Assembly (NCBI RefSeq): GCF_016219575.1
Contig: NZ_JACRMG010000022.1
Coordinates: 1-53,936, forward strand
Source of the DNA: Bradyrhizobium sp.
GTDB taxonomy: Bacteria > Pseudomonadota > Alphaproteobacteria > Rhizobiales > Xanthobacteraceae
Length of the DNA: 53,936 nucleotides
Direction of reading: 5' to 3'
Position 1 is the first letter of the stretch; each line of letters begins with the position of its first letter. The position numbers and the translations under genes are program-made. Of the stretch, positions 7,463 to 15,983 are shown in pieces. The notes under the pieces are model-generated. The model had not been told where the DNA came from and did not search any database. It was given only the letters and a program-made list of their open reading frames with translations.

Positions 7463-9949
7463 GTGGATATAGCTTTGACCCGCACTTTCGACACGCCCCT
7501 GCCGATCGATGCCGTGCTCGACGAACTGTCGCGCACGCTCGCGGGCCGCAACGCGGCCGTGCTGGTGGCGCCGCCGGGCGCCGGCAAGACCACGCGCGTG
7601 CCGCTGGCGCTGCTCGATGAGCCCTGGGCCAGGGGCAAGAGGATCATCGTGCTGGAGCCACGGCGCATTGCGGCGCGCGCCAGCGCCGAGCGGATGGCAA
7701 ACACGCTGGGCGAACGTGCCGGCGAAACCGTCGGCTATCGCGTCCGCTTCGGCTCAAAAGTGTCGCGCGCGACGCGGATCGAGGTGGTCACCGAAGGCAT
7801 CTTCTCGCGGCAGATCCTCGACGATCCCGAGCTCAACAATGTCGCCGCCGTGCTGTTCGACGAGTTCCACGAGCGCTCGCTCGACGCCGATCTCGGGCTC
7901 GCACTGGCGCGCGATGCGCAGACCGGTCTGCGCGAGGATCTGCGCATCCTCGTGATGTCGGCAACGCTCGACGGCGCACGGATCGCAAGGCTGCTTGGCG
8001 ATGCCCCCGTCGTGGCGAGCGAAGGCCGCGCTTTCCCGGTCGAGACCCGCTACCTCGGCCGCAAACCGGATGCGCCGCTGGAGCGGCAGATGGCGGACGC
8101 GATCGCAAGCGCGCTCCGCGCCGATCCCGGTTCGGTGCTGGCCTTCCTGCCGGGCGCCGCCGAAATCCGCCGAACCGAGAATTTTCTGAGAGAGCGCGTG
8201 CACGACGCGTCCATCGAGATCGTGCCGCTGTTCGGCGCGCTCGATGCCGCTGTGCAGGATCGGGCCATTGCGCCCGCGCCGAAAGGCACGCGCAAGGTCG
8301 TGCTGGCGACGTCCATTGCCGAGACCTCGCTGACCATCGAGGGCGTGCGCATCGTCGTGGACTCCGGCATGGCGCGGGTGCCGCGCTACGAGCCCGACAT
8401 CGGTCTCACGCGGCTGGAAACCGTGCGCGCCTCGCGCGCCGCGGTCGATCAACGCCGCGGCCGCGCCGGCCGTACCGAACCCGGCGTCTGCTATCGCCTG
8501 TGGGACGAGCCGCAGACTGCGTCGCTCGCCGCCTATACCCAGCCGGAAATCCTTTCCGCCGATCTGTCCACGCTGGTGCTCGACCTCGCACAATGGGGCG
8601 TGGCCGATCCATCGGACCTCGCCTTCCTCGATCCGCCGCCGGCGCCCGCGCTGAAGGAAGCAAGGAGCCTGTTGCACGAGCTCGGCGCGCTCGATACCGA
8701 CGGCCGCATCACCGCGGAGGGCAAGAGCCTGCGCGCGCTGGCGCTGCCGCCGCGGCTGGCGCGCATGATCGTGGATTCCAACCGGTTCGGCGCGGGCGGG
8801 GAAGCCGCTGACATCGCCGCCATCCTCACCGAGCGCGGTCTCGGCGGCGACAGCGCCGACCTCGACGCGCGGCTCGATCAGTTTCGCCGCGACCGCTCAC
8901 CGCGCGCATCCGGCGCCCGCGATCTCGCGCGCCGCTGGGCGCAGCAGGTGGCGTCGGCCGAGAAGCCGGGAAATGACGGCGATCTCTCCACCGGCGTGAT
9001 GCTCGCCTTTGCCTTCCCCGATCGCGTCGCGCGCAACCGCGGCAATGGCAGCTTTGTGCTGGCCAACGGCCGCGGCGCCGCGGCCGAGCAGACCTCGTCG
9101 CTGGCCCGCGCGCCCTACATCGCCGTCGGCGAGCTGACCGGCACGGCCGCAAGCGGGCGAATCCTGCTGGCCGCGCCGATCACGCAGGACGAGATTGAGC
9201 ATCATTTCGCCGACCAGATCGAAAGCGCCGAGGAAGTCACCTTCGATCGCGGCGCCATGGCGCTGCGTGCGCGCCGCAAGCGGACGCTGCATGCGGTCAC
9301 GCTGTCCGAAGCACCGATGTCGCTGTCGCCGTCGGCGGAGACTGCGAAGATTTTCGCCGATGGCCTGATTGCTGCCGGTCTGGAGAGGCTGCCTTGGACG
9401 AAGGCGCTCAAGCAATGGCGCGACCGCGTGATGTTCCTGCGCAAGGCGGAAGGCGAAAGCTGGCCCGATCTCTCCGATGCCGCGCTCGCGGCGACGAGCG
9501 ACGACTGGTTGGTGCCCGGGCTCTTCGACAAGACGCAGCTCAAGGAATTTTCCGCCGGCGACCTCTCCGATGCCGTGATGAATCTCTTGCCCTGGGAATT
9601 GCGCGCCCGGCTGGAGCGCGAGGCGCCGACCCATTTCGAGGCCCCGACCGGCACCATGCTCGCGATCGACTATGAGGCGGAGCAGGGGCCGACCATCGCG
9701 GTACGGCTGCAGGAATTGTTCGGCCTCAACACCCACCCGTCAATCGCGAAAGGCGCGGTGCCGCTGGTGCTGGAACTGCTGTCGCCCGCCCAGCGGCCGG
9801 TGCAGGTGACGCGCGATCTGCCCGGCTTCTGGCGCGGCAGCTATGCCGCTGTGCGTTCCGACCTGCGCGGCCGCTATCCCCGGCACCCCTGGCCGGAGGA
9901 TCCCGCCAGCGCGATGCCGACGCGCCGGGTCAAGCCGCGCGGCACTTGA
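7463..9949 (+). CDS. hrpB: ATP-dependent helicase HrpB
   Basis: A DEAH-box helicase of the HrpB family, 828 residues, near the usual size. Walker A is APPGAGKTTR (about residues 36-45), the DEAH-type box reads DEFHERS, and motif III is SATL. The arginine-finger region reads QRRGRAGRTEPG, and the HrpB-specific C-terminal part ends in the typical WPEDP...PTRR pattern. Its physiological role is poorly defined in bacteria. The GTG start lies three bases past a palindromic repeat; an alternative TTG is at 7475. No clear operon partner. Confidence 0.92.
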   Translation: MDIALTRTFDTPLPIDAVLDELSRTLAGRNAAVLVAPPGAGKTTRVPLALLDEPWARGKRIIVLEPRRIAARASAERMANTLGERAGETVGYRVRFGSKVSRATRIEVVTEGIFSRQILDDPELNNVAAVLFDEFHERSLDADLGLALARDAQTGLREDLRILVMSATLDGARIARLLGDAPVVASEGRAFPVETRYLGRKPDAPLERQMADAIASALRADPGSVLAFLPGAAEIRRTENFLRERVHDASIEIVPLFGALDAAVQDRAIAPAPKGTRKVVLATSIAETSLTIEGVRIVVDSGMARVPRYEPDIGLTRLETVRASRAAVDQRRGRAGRTEPGVCYRLWDEPQTASLAAYTQPEILSADLSTLVLDLAQWGVADPSDLAFLDPPPAPALKEARSLLHELGALDTDGRITAEGKSLRALALPPRLARMIVDSNRFGAGGEAADIAAILTERGLGGDSADLDARLDQFRRDRSPRASGARDLARRWAQQVASAEKPGNDGDLSTGVMLAFAFPDRVARNRGNGSFVLANGRGAAAEQTSSLARAPYIAVGELTGTAASGRILLAAPITQDEIEHHFADQIESAEEVTFDRGAMALRARRKRTLHAVTLSEAPMSLSPSAETAKIFADGLIAAGLERLPWTKALKQWRDRVMFLRKAEGESWPDLSDAALAATSDDWLVPGLFDKTQLKEFSAGDLSDAVMNLLPWELRARLEREAPTHFEAPTGTMLAIDYEAEQGPTIAVRLQELFGLNTHPSIAKGAVPLVLELLSPAQRPVQVTRDLPGFWRGSYAAVRSDLRGRYPRHPWPEDPASAMPTRRVKPRGT

Positions 9950-10076
9950 ATACAATTCGTTAACGCTTCGCTCATCGTTTTCGCCAAAATGGCGGCCTTC
10001 GGCTTTGCGGGTTAGTCGCGATTTGGCGGCCGGCATGGTCAGATCGGCGGTCATCGTAACCTGCGTGAGTGGCGTG

Positions 10077-10595
10077 ATGCGTAACATCCTGTTTGCTGCT
10101 GCTGCGATTGCCGCCGCCGGCGTCTTCATGGCTCAGATGGCGGACCGGATGACGCCTGCGTCCGCACACACCAACGCGCCGCGCAAGGAGGCGACGGTTG
10201 GAGCCGCTGCGGTACCGGCAGGCAATCGCAGCATTTCGATTGCGCGCGACGCCCGCGGCCATTTCCAGACCGACGCCCGTATCGACGGCCAACGCATCGA
10301 CTTCATGGTCGACACAGGCGCCTCCGTCGTCGCGCTGAACGAGAGATCCGCCGCGCGCTTCGGACTGCGCCCGTCGCGCGGCGACTACAACGCCACGGTC
10401 ACCACGGCCAACGGCACGCTGAAGGCCGCCCGCGCGCGTATCGCCATGATGGATGTCGGCGGCCTGATCGTTCGCGACGTAGAAGCCATGGTCCTGCCCG
10501 ACGCGGCGCTGTCGGAAAACCTGCTCGGCCTGTCCTTCCTGTCCAGGCTGAAGCGGTTTGAGTACACCAACGGCCGGCTGGTGCTGGAGCAATAG
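10077..10595 (+). CDS. Retropepsin-like aspartic protease, membrane anchored
   Basis: About 172 residues with a hydrophobic N-terminal segment (NILFAAAAIAAAGVFM), so membrane-anchored or exported. The clan-AA active site is FMVDTGASVVALN, with a second half ending in LLGLSFLSRL and a closing RFEYTNGRLVLEQ. This matches the bacterial TIGR02281-type single-domain retropepsin family. The start is uncertain: ATG 10077 is chosen because the hydrophobic segment follows at once, but GTG 10074 and ATG 10035 are in frame. Substrate unknown. Confidence 0.82.
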   Translation: MRNILFAAAAIAAAGVFMAQMADRMTPASAHTNAPRKEATVGAAAVPAGNRSISIARDARGHFQTDARIDGQRIDFMVDTGASVVALNERSAARFGLRPSRGDYNATVTTANGTLKAARARIAMMDVGGLIVRDVEAMVLPDAALSENLLGLSFLSRLKRFEYTNGRLVLEQ

Positions 10596-10717
10596 GCGGC
10601 CCGCCGCCTTCAAAAGCGCCGTATTTAATCCTCAAAAGCCCGCTTCCCGCCTTCCGCTGCGGCCGCGCATTCGCTATGGCTGCACGGTCCCTTCAGCCAT
10701 TTCCGAGGCCTTTCCTG

Positions 10718-12217
10718 ATGTTTCCCAAGCCGAAGTCCGCGCTGGTTCCCAATACCTATGCCTATGAATCCGAGCCGATGGTGAAGGCGACCGGCTTTCG
10801 CGAATACGACGCGCGCTGGCTGTTCGGCAAGGAGATCAATTTGATGGGCATCCAGGCGCTCGGCATGGGGCTGGGCGTACTGATATCGGAGCTCGGCGCC
10901 AGGCAGGAGATCGTCACCGGTCACGATTTCCGCGGCTATTCCGCCTCGATCAAGTATGCGCTGATTTCGGGCCTGCTCGCCTCCGGCTGCAAGGTGCATG
11001 ACATCGGGCTATGCGTGACGCCGATGGCGTATTTTGCGCAGTTCGATCTCGACGTGCCCTGCGTCGCCATGGTGACGGCTTCGCACAACGACAACGGCTG
11101 GACCGGCGTGAAGATGGGCGCCAACCGCCCGCTGACCTTCGGTCCCGACGAGATGACGCGGCTGAAGGAGATCGTGCTCAACTCGCAGTTCAGGAACAAG
11201 GTCGGCGGCTCCTACCAGTTCCACGAGAACTTTCCGGCGCGCTACATCGCCGATCTCACCAACCGCCCGAAACTGAAGCGCAAGCTGAAAGTCGTGGTGG
11301 CCTGCGGTAACGGCACCGCCGGCGCGTTCGCGCCGCAGGTGATGGAGGCGATCGGCTGCGAGGTCATCCCGCTCGATACCAACCTCGACTACACCTTCCC
11401 GAAATACAATCCGAACCCGGAAGACATGGAAATGCTGCACGCGATCCGCGACGCGGTGCTGCAGCACAAGGCGGATGTAGGCCTCGGCTTCGACGGCGAC
11501 GGCGACCGCTGCGGCGTCGTCGACAATACCGGCGAGGAGATCTTTGCCGACAAGGTCGGCGTCATGCTGGCGCGCGACATGTCGGCAATCCACAAGGATG
11601 CGCAGTTCGTGGTGGATGTGAAGTCCACCGGGCTCTTTGTGACGGATCCCGTGCTGCAGAAGCAGGGCGCCAGGACGACCTACTGGAAGACCGGCCATTC
11701 CTACATGAAACGCCGCACCCATGAACTCGGCGCGCTCGCCGGCTTCGAGAAATCCGGCCATTTCTTCTTCAACAAGCCGTTCGGCCGCGGTTATGACGAC
11801 GGCCTGGTCTCGGCGATTGCGGTCTGCGACATGCTCGACCGCGCGCCCGGCAAGTCGATGGCGGACCTGAAGAACGCGCTGCCAAAAACCTGGTCGTCGC
11901 CGACCATGTCGCCGCATTGCGAGGACGAAGCCAAGTACGGCATCGTCGACAAGGTCGTGAAGCATTTCGAGGCTGTGCAGAGCAGGGGTGAGAAGGTGGC
12001 GGGCCAGCCGATCCGCGATCTCGTCACCGTCAACGGCGTGCGCGTCACCGCCGAGGACGGGAGCTGGGGCTTGATCCGGGCTTCATCCAACAAGCCGGAG
12101 CTGGTGGTGGTGGTGGAAAGCCCCGTCAGCGAACAGCGCATGCGCGACATGTTCGAGGCGATGGATTCGGTGCTGCGCACCCATCCCGAAGTCGGCGAGT
12201 ACAATCAGAAGATTTGA
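10718..12217 (+). CDS. Phosphomannomutase/phosphoglucomutase
   Basis: A 499-residue alpha-D-phosphohexomutase that moves phosphate between C6 and C1 of mannose or glucose, supplying sugar nucleotides. The phosphoserine loop is VTASHNDNGWTG, the metal loop GFDGDGDRCG, the sugar-binding loop FEKSGHFFF, and a C-terminal phosphate-binding part follows. ATG 10718 was chosen because the upstream in-frame ATG (10676) adds only non-conserved residues. Together with ugd it could feed surface polysaccharide. Mannose versus glucose preference cannot be read from sequence. Confidence 0.9.
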   Translation: MFPKPKSALVPNTYAYESEPMVKATGFREYDARWLFGKEINLMGIQALGMGLGVLISELGARQEIVTGHDFRGYSASIKYALISGLLASGCKVHDIGLCVTPMAYFAQFDLDVPCVAMVTASHNDNGWTGVKMGANRPLTFGPDEMTRLKEIVLNSQFRNKVGGSYQFHENFPARYIADLTNRPKLKRKLKVVVACGNGTAGAFAPQVMEAIGCEVIPLDTNLDYTFPKYNPNPEDMEMLHAIRDAVLQHKADVGLGFDGDGDRCGVVDNTGEEIFADKVGVMLARDMSAIHKDAQFVVDVKSTGLFVTDPVLQKQGARTTYWKTGHSYMKRRTHELGALAGFEKSGHFFFNKPFGRGYDDGLVSAIAVCDMLDRAPGKSMADLKNALPKTWSSPTMSPHCEDEAKYGIVDKVVKHFEAVQSRGEKVAGQPIRDLVTVNGVRVTAEDGSWGLIRASSNKPELVVVVESPVSEQRMRDMFEAMDSVLRTHPEVGEYNQKI

Positions 12218-12244
12218 GCGGGTGGCCGCGTCCAGTACACCGCT

Positions 12245-12414
12245 GTCATGCCCCGCTTCAAGCGGGGCATCCAGTACGCCGCGGCATCTCGGCTAAATCA
12301 CAGGTGTCTCTGGAATACTGGATCGCCCGCTTGCCGCCTTCGCTAAGGCTTCAGCGAGCCCAACTGCCCCACCGCGGCGAAGCCTTGGCGTAGACGGGGC
12401 GCGGGCGATGACAG
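12245..12414. repeat. GTCAT-type palindromic intergenic repeat
   Basis: Begins GTCATGCCCCGCTTCAAGC and ends GCGGGCGATGAC, with ATCCAGTACGCCGCGGC and a facing GAATACTGGATCG inside. It is the same family as the repeats at 17439, 21025 and 34355, here with an insertion that makes it longer. It fills the gap between two convergent genes. Confidence 0.6.
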
Positions 12415-12437
12415 TCATTGTGTGTCTTGCAGCTCGC

Positions 12438-13907
12438 TTAAGCCGCGCGGAGCGAGCCGAGGAAGCCGTCGACTTCGGCCTTCAGCCGCCCGGACTGCGC
12501 CGACAGGCCGTTTGCGGCCTCCAGCAGCTTCGCGGTTGCCTGGCCGGCCTCCTCGGACGCCTGGCTTACGCTCATGATGTTGCTGTTGACCTCGCGGGTG
12601 CCGTCGGCGGCCTGCTGCACGCTGCCGGCGATCTCGCGCGTTGCCGCGCCCTGCTGATCGACGGCAGCGGCGATCTCGCTGGAGATGCCGTCGATCTCGG
12701 CGATGGTGGCGCCGATCGCCTGGATCGCGGCCACCGCGTCGCCGGTGGCATTCTGGATGCTCTGCACTTGCGCCGAGATTTCCTCGGTCGCCTTTGCGGT
12801 CTGGTTGGCCAGCGCCTTCACTTCGCTCGCGACCACCGCAAAGCCCCTTCCGTGCTCGCCGGCGCGGGCAGCTTCGATGGTGGCGTTCAGCGCCAGCAGG
12901 TTGGTCTGGCTGGCGATGGTCTGGATCAGCGTCACGACCTCACCAATCTTTTGCGTGCCGCTGGCGAGCCCTTCGACCACGGCATTGGTGCGGCGCGCCT
13001 CGTCGGCGGCCTTGCCGGCGATTTCCGCGGAGCGCGTCACCTGCTGCGAGATGCTGCCGATCGATGCCGTCAGTTCTTCGGTGGCGGACGCAACCGTGCC
13101 CACATTGGTCGAGGCCTGGCTTGAAGCGGAGGCCGCGGCGGCCGTTTTGCGCGCGGTCTCGGCGTTGCCGTGGCTCATCGACGAGGAGAGCTGCTGCATC
13201 TGGCCTGCAGCGACCGCAACAGCCTCGACGATGCCGCCGATCTTGCGTTCGAATCCGGCAGCGAGCTCGCGCCGGGCCGCATCGCGATCCTGTTTGGCGT
13301 TTTTCTCCGCCTCGGCACGCTCTGCGTTGGCGCGCGCTTCGGCCGCACTCGCCGCTTCTGCCTCCGCGGTCTTTTGCGCGGTGGTTTCGAACAGATGCGA
13401 AAGCGTCAAGGCGAGCCAGCTCAGGACGCCGGCTTCGATCAGCAGGATTACCGCGTGCAGCACGACGCGGCCGAAATCGGCGCCGCCGGGATAGATCGCC
13501 GCAGGCAGGACGAAGTTCAGCACCAAATGATGCAGCGCGACCGCCACAGTACCGGCGAGGATCGGCCGATAGTCGCAATAGGCGACGAGGCAGGCGAGTG
13601 CAGCAAAGAAATACATGTGCATGTCGATCTGCCAGGCATGCCCCGCGAGCTGGTAGGCAAACACGGAGACGCCGCCCATCAGTGCGACGGCAAAGATCAG
13701 CCGGGTCGAAAGCCCGTTGCCGCTCATGCGCCACGATATGGTCGCAGCCATCGCCATCGCGGTCATGATTGCCGCCGGCATGATCCAGCCTTCGCCGCGC
13801 CCCATCCCGATGGCGATCGCGATCGGAACATGCAGCCAGAGCACCGCCAGCAGGGTCTTGCTGGTGGTCTCGCGCAGAACTGCCAGATCGTCGGTCTCGA
13901 TGTTCAT
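12438..13907 (-). CDS. Methyl-accepting chemotaxis protein
   Basis: A 489-residue chemoreceptor. The N-terminal ~190 residues contain about six hydrophobic segments with no obvious periplasmic ligand domain or HAMP signature. A heptad-rich stretch with alternating Ala/Glu follows (about 195-245). The MCP signalling domain then shows the highly conserved hairpin AARAGEHGRGFAVVASEV. ATG 13907 is chosen over an earlier in-frame start because a good GAGGGG sits just upstream and the extension overlaps the preceding gene. It follows the small membrane gene by 10 bases, probably in one operon. The ligand is unknown. Confidence 0.9.
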   Translation of the reverse strand: MNIETDDLAVLRETTSKTLLAVLWLHVPIAIAIGMGRGEGWIMPAAIMTAMAMAATISWRMSGNGLSTRLIFAVALMGGVSVFAYQLAGHAWQIDMHMYFFAALACLVAYCDYRPILAGTVAVALHHLVLNFVLPAAIYPGGADFGRVVLHAVILLIEAGVLSWLALTLSHLFETTAQKTAEAEAASAAEARANAERAEAEKNAKQDRDAARRELAAGFERKIGGIVEAVAVAAGQMQQLSSSMSHGNAETARKTAAAASASSQASTNVGTVASATEELTASIGSISQQVTRSAEIAGKAADEARRTNAVVEGLASGTQKIGEVVTLIQTIASQTNLLALNATIEAARAGEHGRGFAVVASEVKALANQTAKATEEISAQVQSIQNATGDAVAAIQAIGATIAEIDGISSEIAAAVDQQGAATREIAGSVQQAADGTREVNSNIMSVSQASEEAGQATAKLLEAANGLSAQSGRLKAEVDGFLGSLRAA

Positions 13908-13917
13908 TTCCAACCCC

Positions 13918-14250
13918 TCAAGCCTTGAAGCAGGCGGCAATCGCCTGCGGATCGATGGCAAGCCAGACACCGGCGGTGCGAAGCCGGACCAGCCCGTCAT
14001 GGTCGTTTGGCCGCACCACCAGGATGGCGGGCACGGCGGTTGTCCTTACGATTGCTGCATCGGCGGAAGCGGCGGCCAGCAGCACCTGCTGGGCGCTCCA
14101 CCATGGCGGGAAGGCCACGGCGACAATCTCGGCGCCTGGACGGGCCTGAAACGCGAGTGCCGCAATGGCAACCCAGCTCGCAACCAGCAGCGCCGCAGCG
14201 TTCAGCCAGGCGGGCCATCGTAAAGCTGGCGTGGTCTTGTTCCCGTCCAT
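13918..14250 (-). CDS. Small membrane protein upstream of chemoreceptor
   Basis: A 110-residue protein with one clear hydrophobic helix near residues 14-34 (LNAAALLVASWVAIAALAF) and a soluble remainder (about 40-110). That remainder contains a second hydrophobic stretch and ends GVWLAIDPQAIAACFKA. I do not recognise a family. It is co-directional with and 10 bases from the chemoreceptor gene, so a linked role in sensing is possible. A CtrA-like box lies 49 bases upstream of its start. Confidence 0.6.
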   Translation of the reverse strand: MDGNKTTPALRWPAWLNAAALLVASWVAIAALAFQARPGAEIVAVAFPPWWSAQQVLLAAASADAAIVRTTAVPAILVVRPNDHDGLVRLRTAGVWLAIDPQAIAACFKA

Positions 14251-14298
14251 TGCGCGCGACAGTAGCGGGATGGAACTAACTGCACGTAAATGACGGGG

Positions 14299-14313
14299 TT
14301 AATGAATGGTTGA
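14299..14313. promoter_or_regulatory. CtrA-like box TTAA-N7-TTGA
   Basis: TTAATGAATGGTTGA is one base off the CtrA consensus TTAA-N7-TTAA, with the exact 7-base spacer. It lies 49-63 bases upstream of the small membrane protein/chemoreceptor operon start at 14250. Control of motility and chemotaxis by CtrA is common in alphaproteobacteria, which makes the position sensible. The match alone is not proof. Confidence 0.45.
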
Positions 14314-14329
14314 CGGACCGCACAACGAA

Positions 14330-14356
14330 AACGGGCCGCGGCTGGCGCGGCCCGTT
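14330..14356 (-). terminator. Rho-independent terminator of the Lrp gene
   Basis: AACGGGCCGCG and CGCGGCCCGTT form a perfect 11-bp stem with a 5-base loop. On the minus strand it is followed by TTTTCG. It lies 26 bases past the stop of the Lrp-type regulator. Confidence 0.75.
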
Positions 14357-14381
14357 GCTCACAAAGCGATATGAAGCGCGG

Positions 14382-14888
14382 TTACGCCGCCGGCACCGGC
14401 AGCGCGGTGACCGACTTGATCTTCTCCATCGCAAAACGCGAGGTGACGTTCTTCAGCGGCACGGCGCTGATCAGCTTCTTGTAGAACACGTCGTAGCTCG
14501 GCATGTCCGCGACCACGACGCGCAGCATGTAGTCGACGTCGCCGGCCATGCGGTAGAATTCCATCACTTCCGGCATGGCGCTGACGGCATCGGCAAACTT
14601 GCGCAGCCAGGCTTCCGAATGGTCGGAGCTCTCGACCGAGACGAAGACGGAAATTCCGAGCCCGATCTTGTTCTGGTCCACCAGCGCCACCCGCCGCAGG
14701 ATCACGCCATCGGCCTCCAGCCGCTGGATACGCTTCCAGCAGGGGGTCGAGGACAGGCCGACCCGGTCGCCGATCTCGGCAACGGATAGCGAGGCGTCCT
14801 CCTGCAGCACGGTCAGTATCTTGCGGTCGATGGCATCGAGCCGCCGATTCGGCTCATGCAAGGGAACGGCGGTAGCGAGGTCAGTCAT
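14382..14888 (-). CDS. Lrp/AsnC family transcriptional regulator
   Basis: A 168-residue DNA-binding protein. The helix-turn-helix is at about residues 17-65 (LDAIDRKILTVLQEDASLSV, then IGDRVGLSSTPCWKRIQRLE) and the RAM ligand-binding domain at about 80-160 (GDVDYMLRVVVADMPSY). The size is normal for the family, which responds to amino acids. It is the last gene on this strand after pfkB (80-base gap) and has its own AT-rich dyad upstream, suggesting autoregulation. Its regulated genes are unknown; the neighbours are not obvious amino-acid genes. Confidence 0.9.
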   Translation of the reverse strand: MTDLATAVPLHEPNRRLDAIDRKILTVLQEDASLSVAEIGDRVGLSSTPCWKRIQRLEADGVILRRVALVDQNKIGLGISVFVSVESSDHSEAWLRKFADAVSAMPEVMEFYRMAGDVDYMLRVVVADMPSYDVFYKKLISAVPLKNVTSRFAMEKIKSVTALPVPAA

Positions 14889-14927
14889 GAGAATAAAGTT
14901 CCATACAAAGGGGCTGTAACCCTCATA

Positions 14928-14945
14928 TAGAGAAAATTCTTCTCA
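14928..14945. promoter_or_regulatory. Lrp-like operator upstream of the Lrp gene
   Basis: TAGAGAAAATTCTTCTCA contains the dyad GAGAA-AATTC-TTCTC and fits the general AT-rich Lrp pattern (a purine-rich arm, AATT core, TCT arm). It lies 40-57 bases upstream of the regulator start, a normal place for autoregulation. Inferred from pattern only. Confidence 0.4.
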
Positions 14946-14968
14946 CGCAAGGCCCGCCATGGCCGCGG

Positions 14969-15934
14969 TCAGACCGGGCGGGCGGACTGGCCCTGGCCCA
15001 AAAGTGCCGTGACTTCAGCACGTTGCGGGGCGGCAAAAGCGCCGCCGAAGCGCGTGCATTTCAAGGCTGCTGCGGCGGAGGCGAATCGGAGCGCCTCGCG
15101 CAGTTCCTGGCCCTCGGTGATGGCCAGCGCAAAGGCGCCATGGAACACGTCGCCTGCGCCCAGCGTGTCCACGGTGTGGACCGGGAAGGCAGGGGTCTCC
15201 TGCAACTGGCCGTGCTCATCGAGCCAGATCGTGCCCCGCGGCCCGCGCGTGCCGGCGAGGAAGGATTTTGTCAGCCTGGCGATCTTGTGCAGCGCCTGGC
15301 CGTCGTCGCTGACATCGGCTGTCTCCTGCAGCGGTTCGCTGGAGAACACCAGATGCGTCGAGGCGTTGAGCAGGCCCTCGCGCAACGACATCGCGCGGTC
15401 GACGTCGACGATGACGGGAATGCCACGCCGGACCGCTTCCGCGCAGAGGTCGGTGCAGAACTCGGCGCAGCGGCTTTCGGTGAGGATGGCCTGGCAATCG
15501 TCCAGCAGCGTATCGAAATCGGGCAATTTCACATGCCACAATTTCGGATCGCGGAAGGTGACGATGGTGCGCTCGCCCGTGGGATCGATCATCACGGCCG
15601 AGATCGGCGTCACCAGACCCGGCATGTGGATGAGATGCTTGGTCTCGATGCCCTCATGCGCCATCTGCTCGAAGATGAAGCGGCTCGAGGTTTCCTTCGC
15701 ATCCCCCATCGGCCCGCAGATCGAGGCGCGGCCGCCCAGCCGCACGATGCCGATCGCGGCATTGAGCGCGTTGCCGCCGCAGATTTCGACGAAGCCCGTC
15801 GCATTTTCCTTGGAACCGCGCGCGGGAACGCCAGGCGTGTTGAAGGTGAGATCGCGCACCGGCATGCCGATGCAGAGGATACGCGGCGGTATCTTCGGCG
15901 CCCTGTCCTGAAAGTTCATGCGTGAATCCGCCAT
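14969..15934 (-). CDS. PfkB family sugar kinase
   Basis: A 321-residue carbohydrate or nucleoside kinase of the ribokinase/PfkB family. The N-terminal signature GGNALNAAIGIVRLGG is at about residue 52, and the C-terminal signature DTLGAGDVFHGAFA holds the catalytic Asp. It uses ATP to phosphorylate a sugar-type hydroxyl; the substrate cannot be deduced. It follows nudC by 49 bases and is likely part of the HIT-nudC-pfkB transcript. A second in-frame ATG five codons in (MNFQDRAPK) is an alternative start. Confidence 0.87.
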   Translation of the reverse strand: MADSRMNFQDRAPKIPPRILCIGMPVRDLTFNTPGVPARGSKENATGFVEICGGNALNAAIGIVRLGGRASICGPMGDAKETSSRFIFEQMAHEGIETKHLIHMPGLVTPISAVMIDPTGERTIVTFRDPKLWHVKLPDFDTLLDDCQAILTESRCAEFCTDLCAEAVRRGIPVIVDVDRAMSLREGLLNASTHLVFSSEPLQETADVSDDGQALHKIARLTKSFLAGTRGPRGTIWLDEHGQLQETPAFPVHTVDTLGAGDVFHGAFALAITEGQELREALRFASAAAALKCTRFGGAFAAPQRAEVTALLGQGQSARPV

Positions 15935-15983
15935 GTCCGTTCAAGCTCCCGAGACAATCGAGCAAGACATGCGCCGGTTCCCG

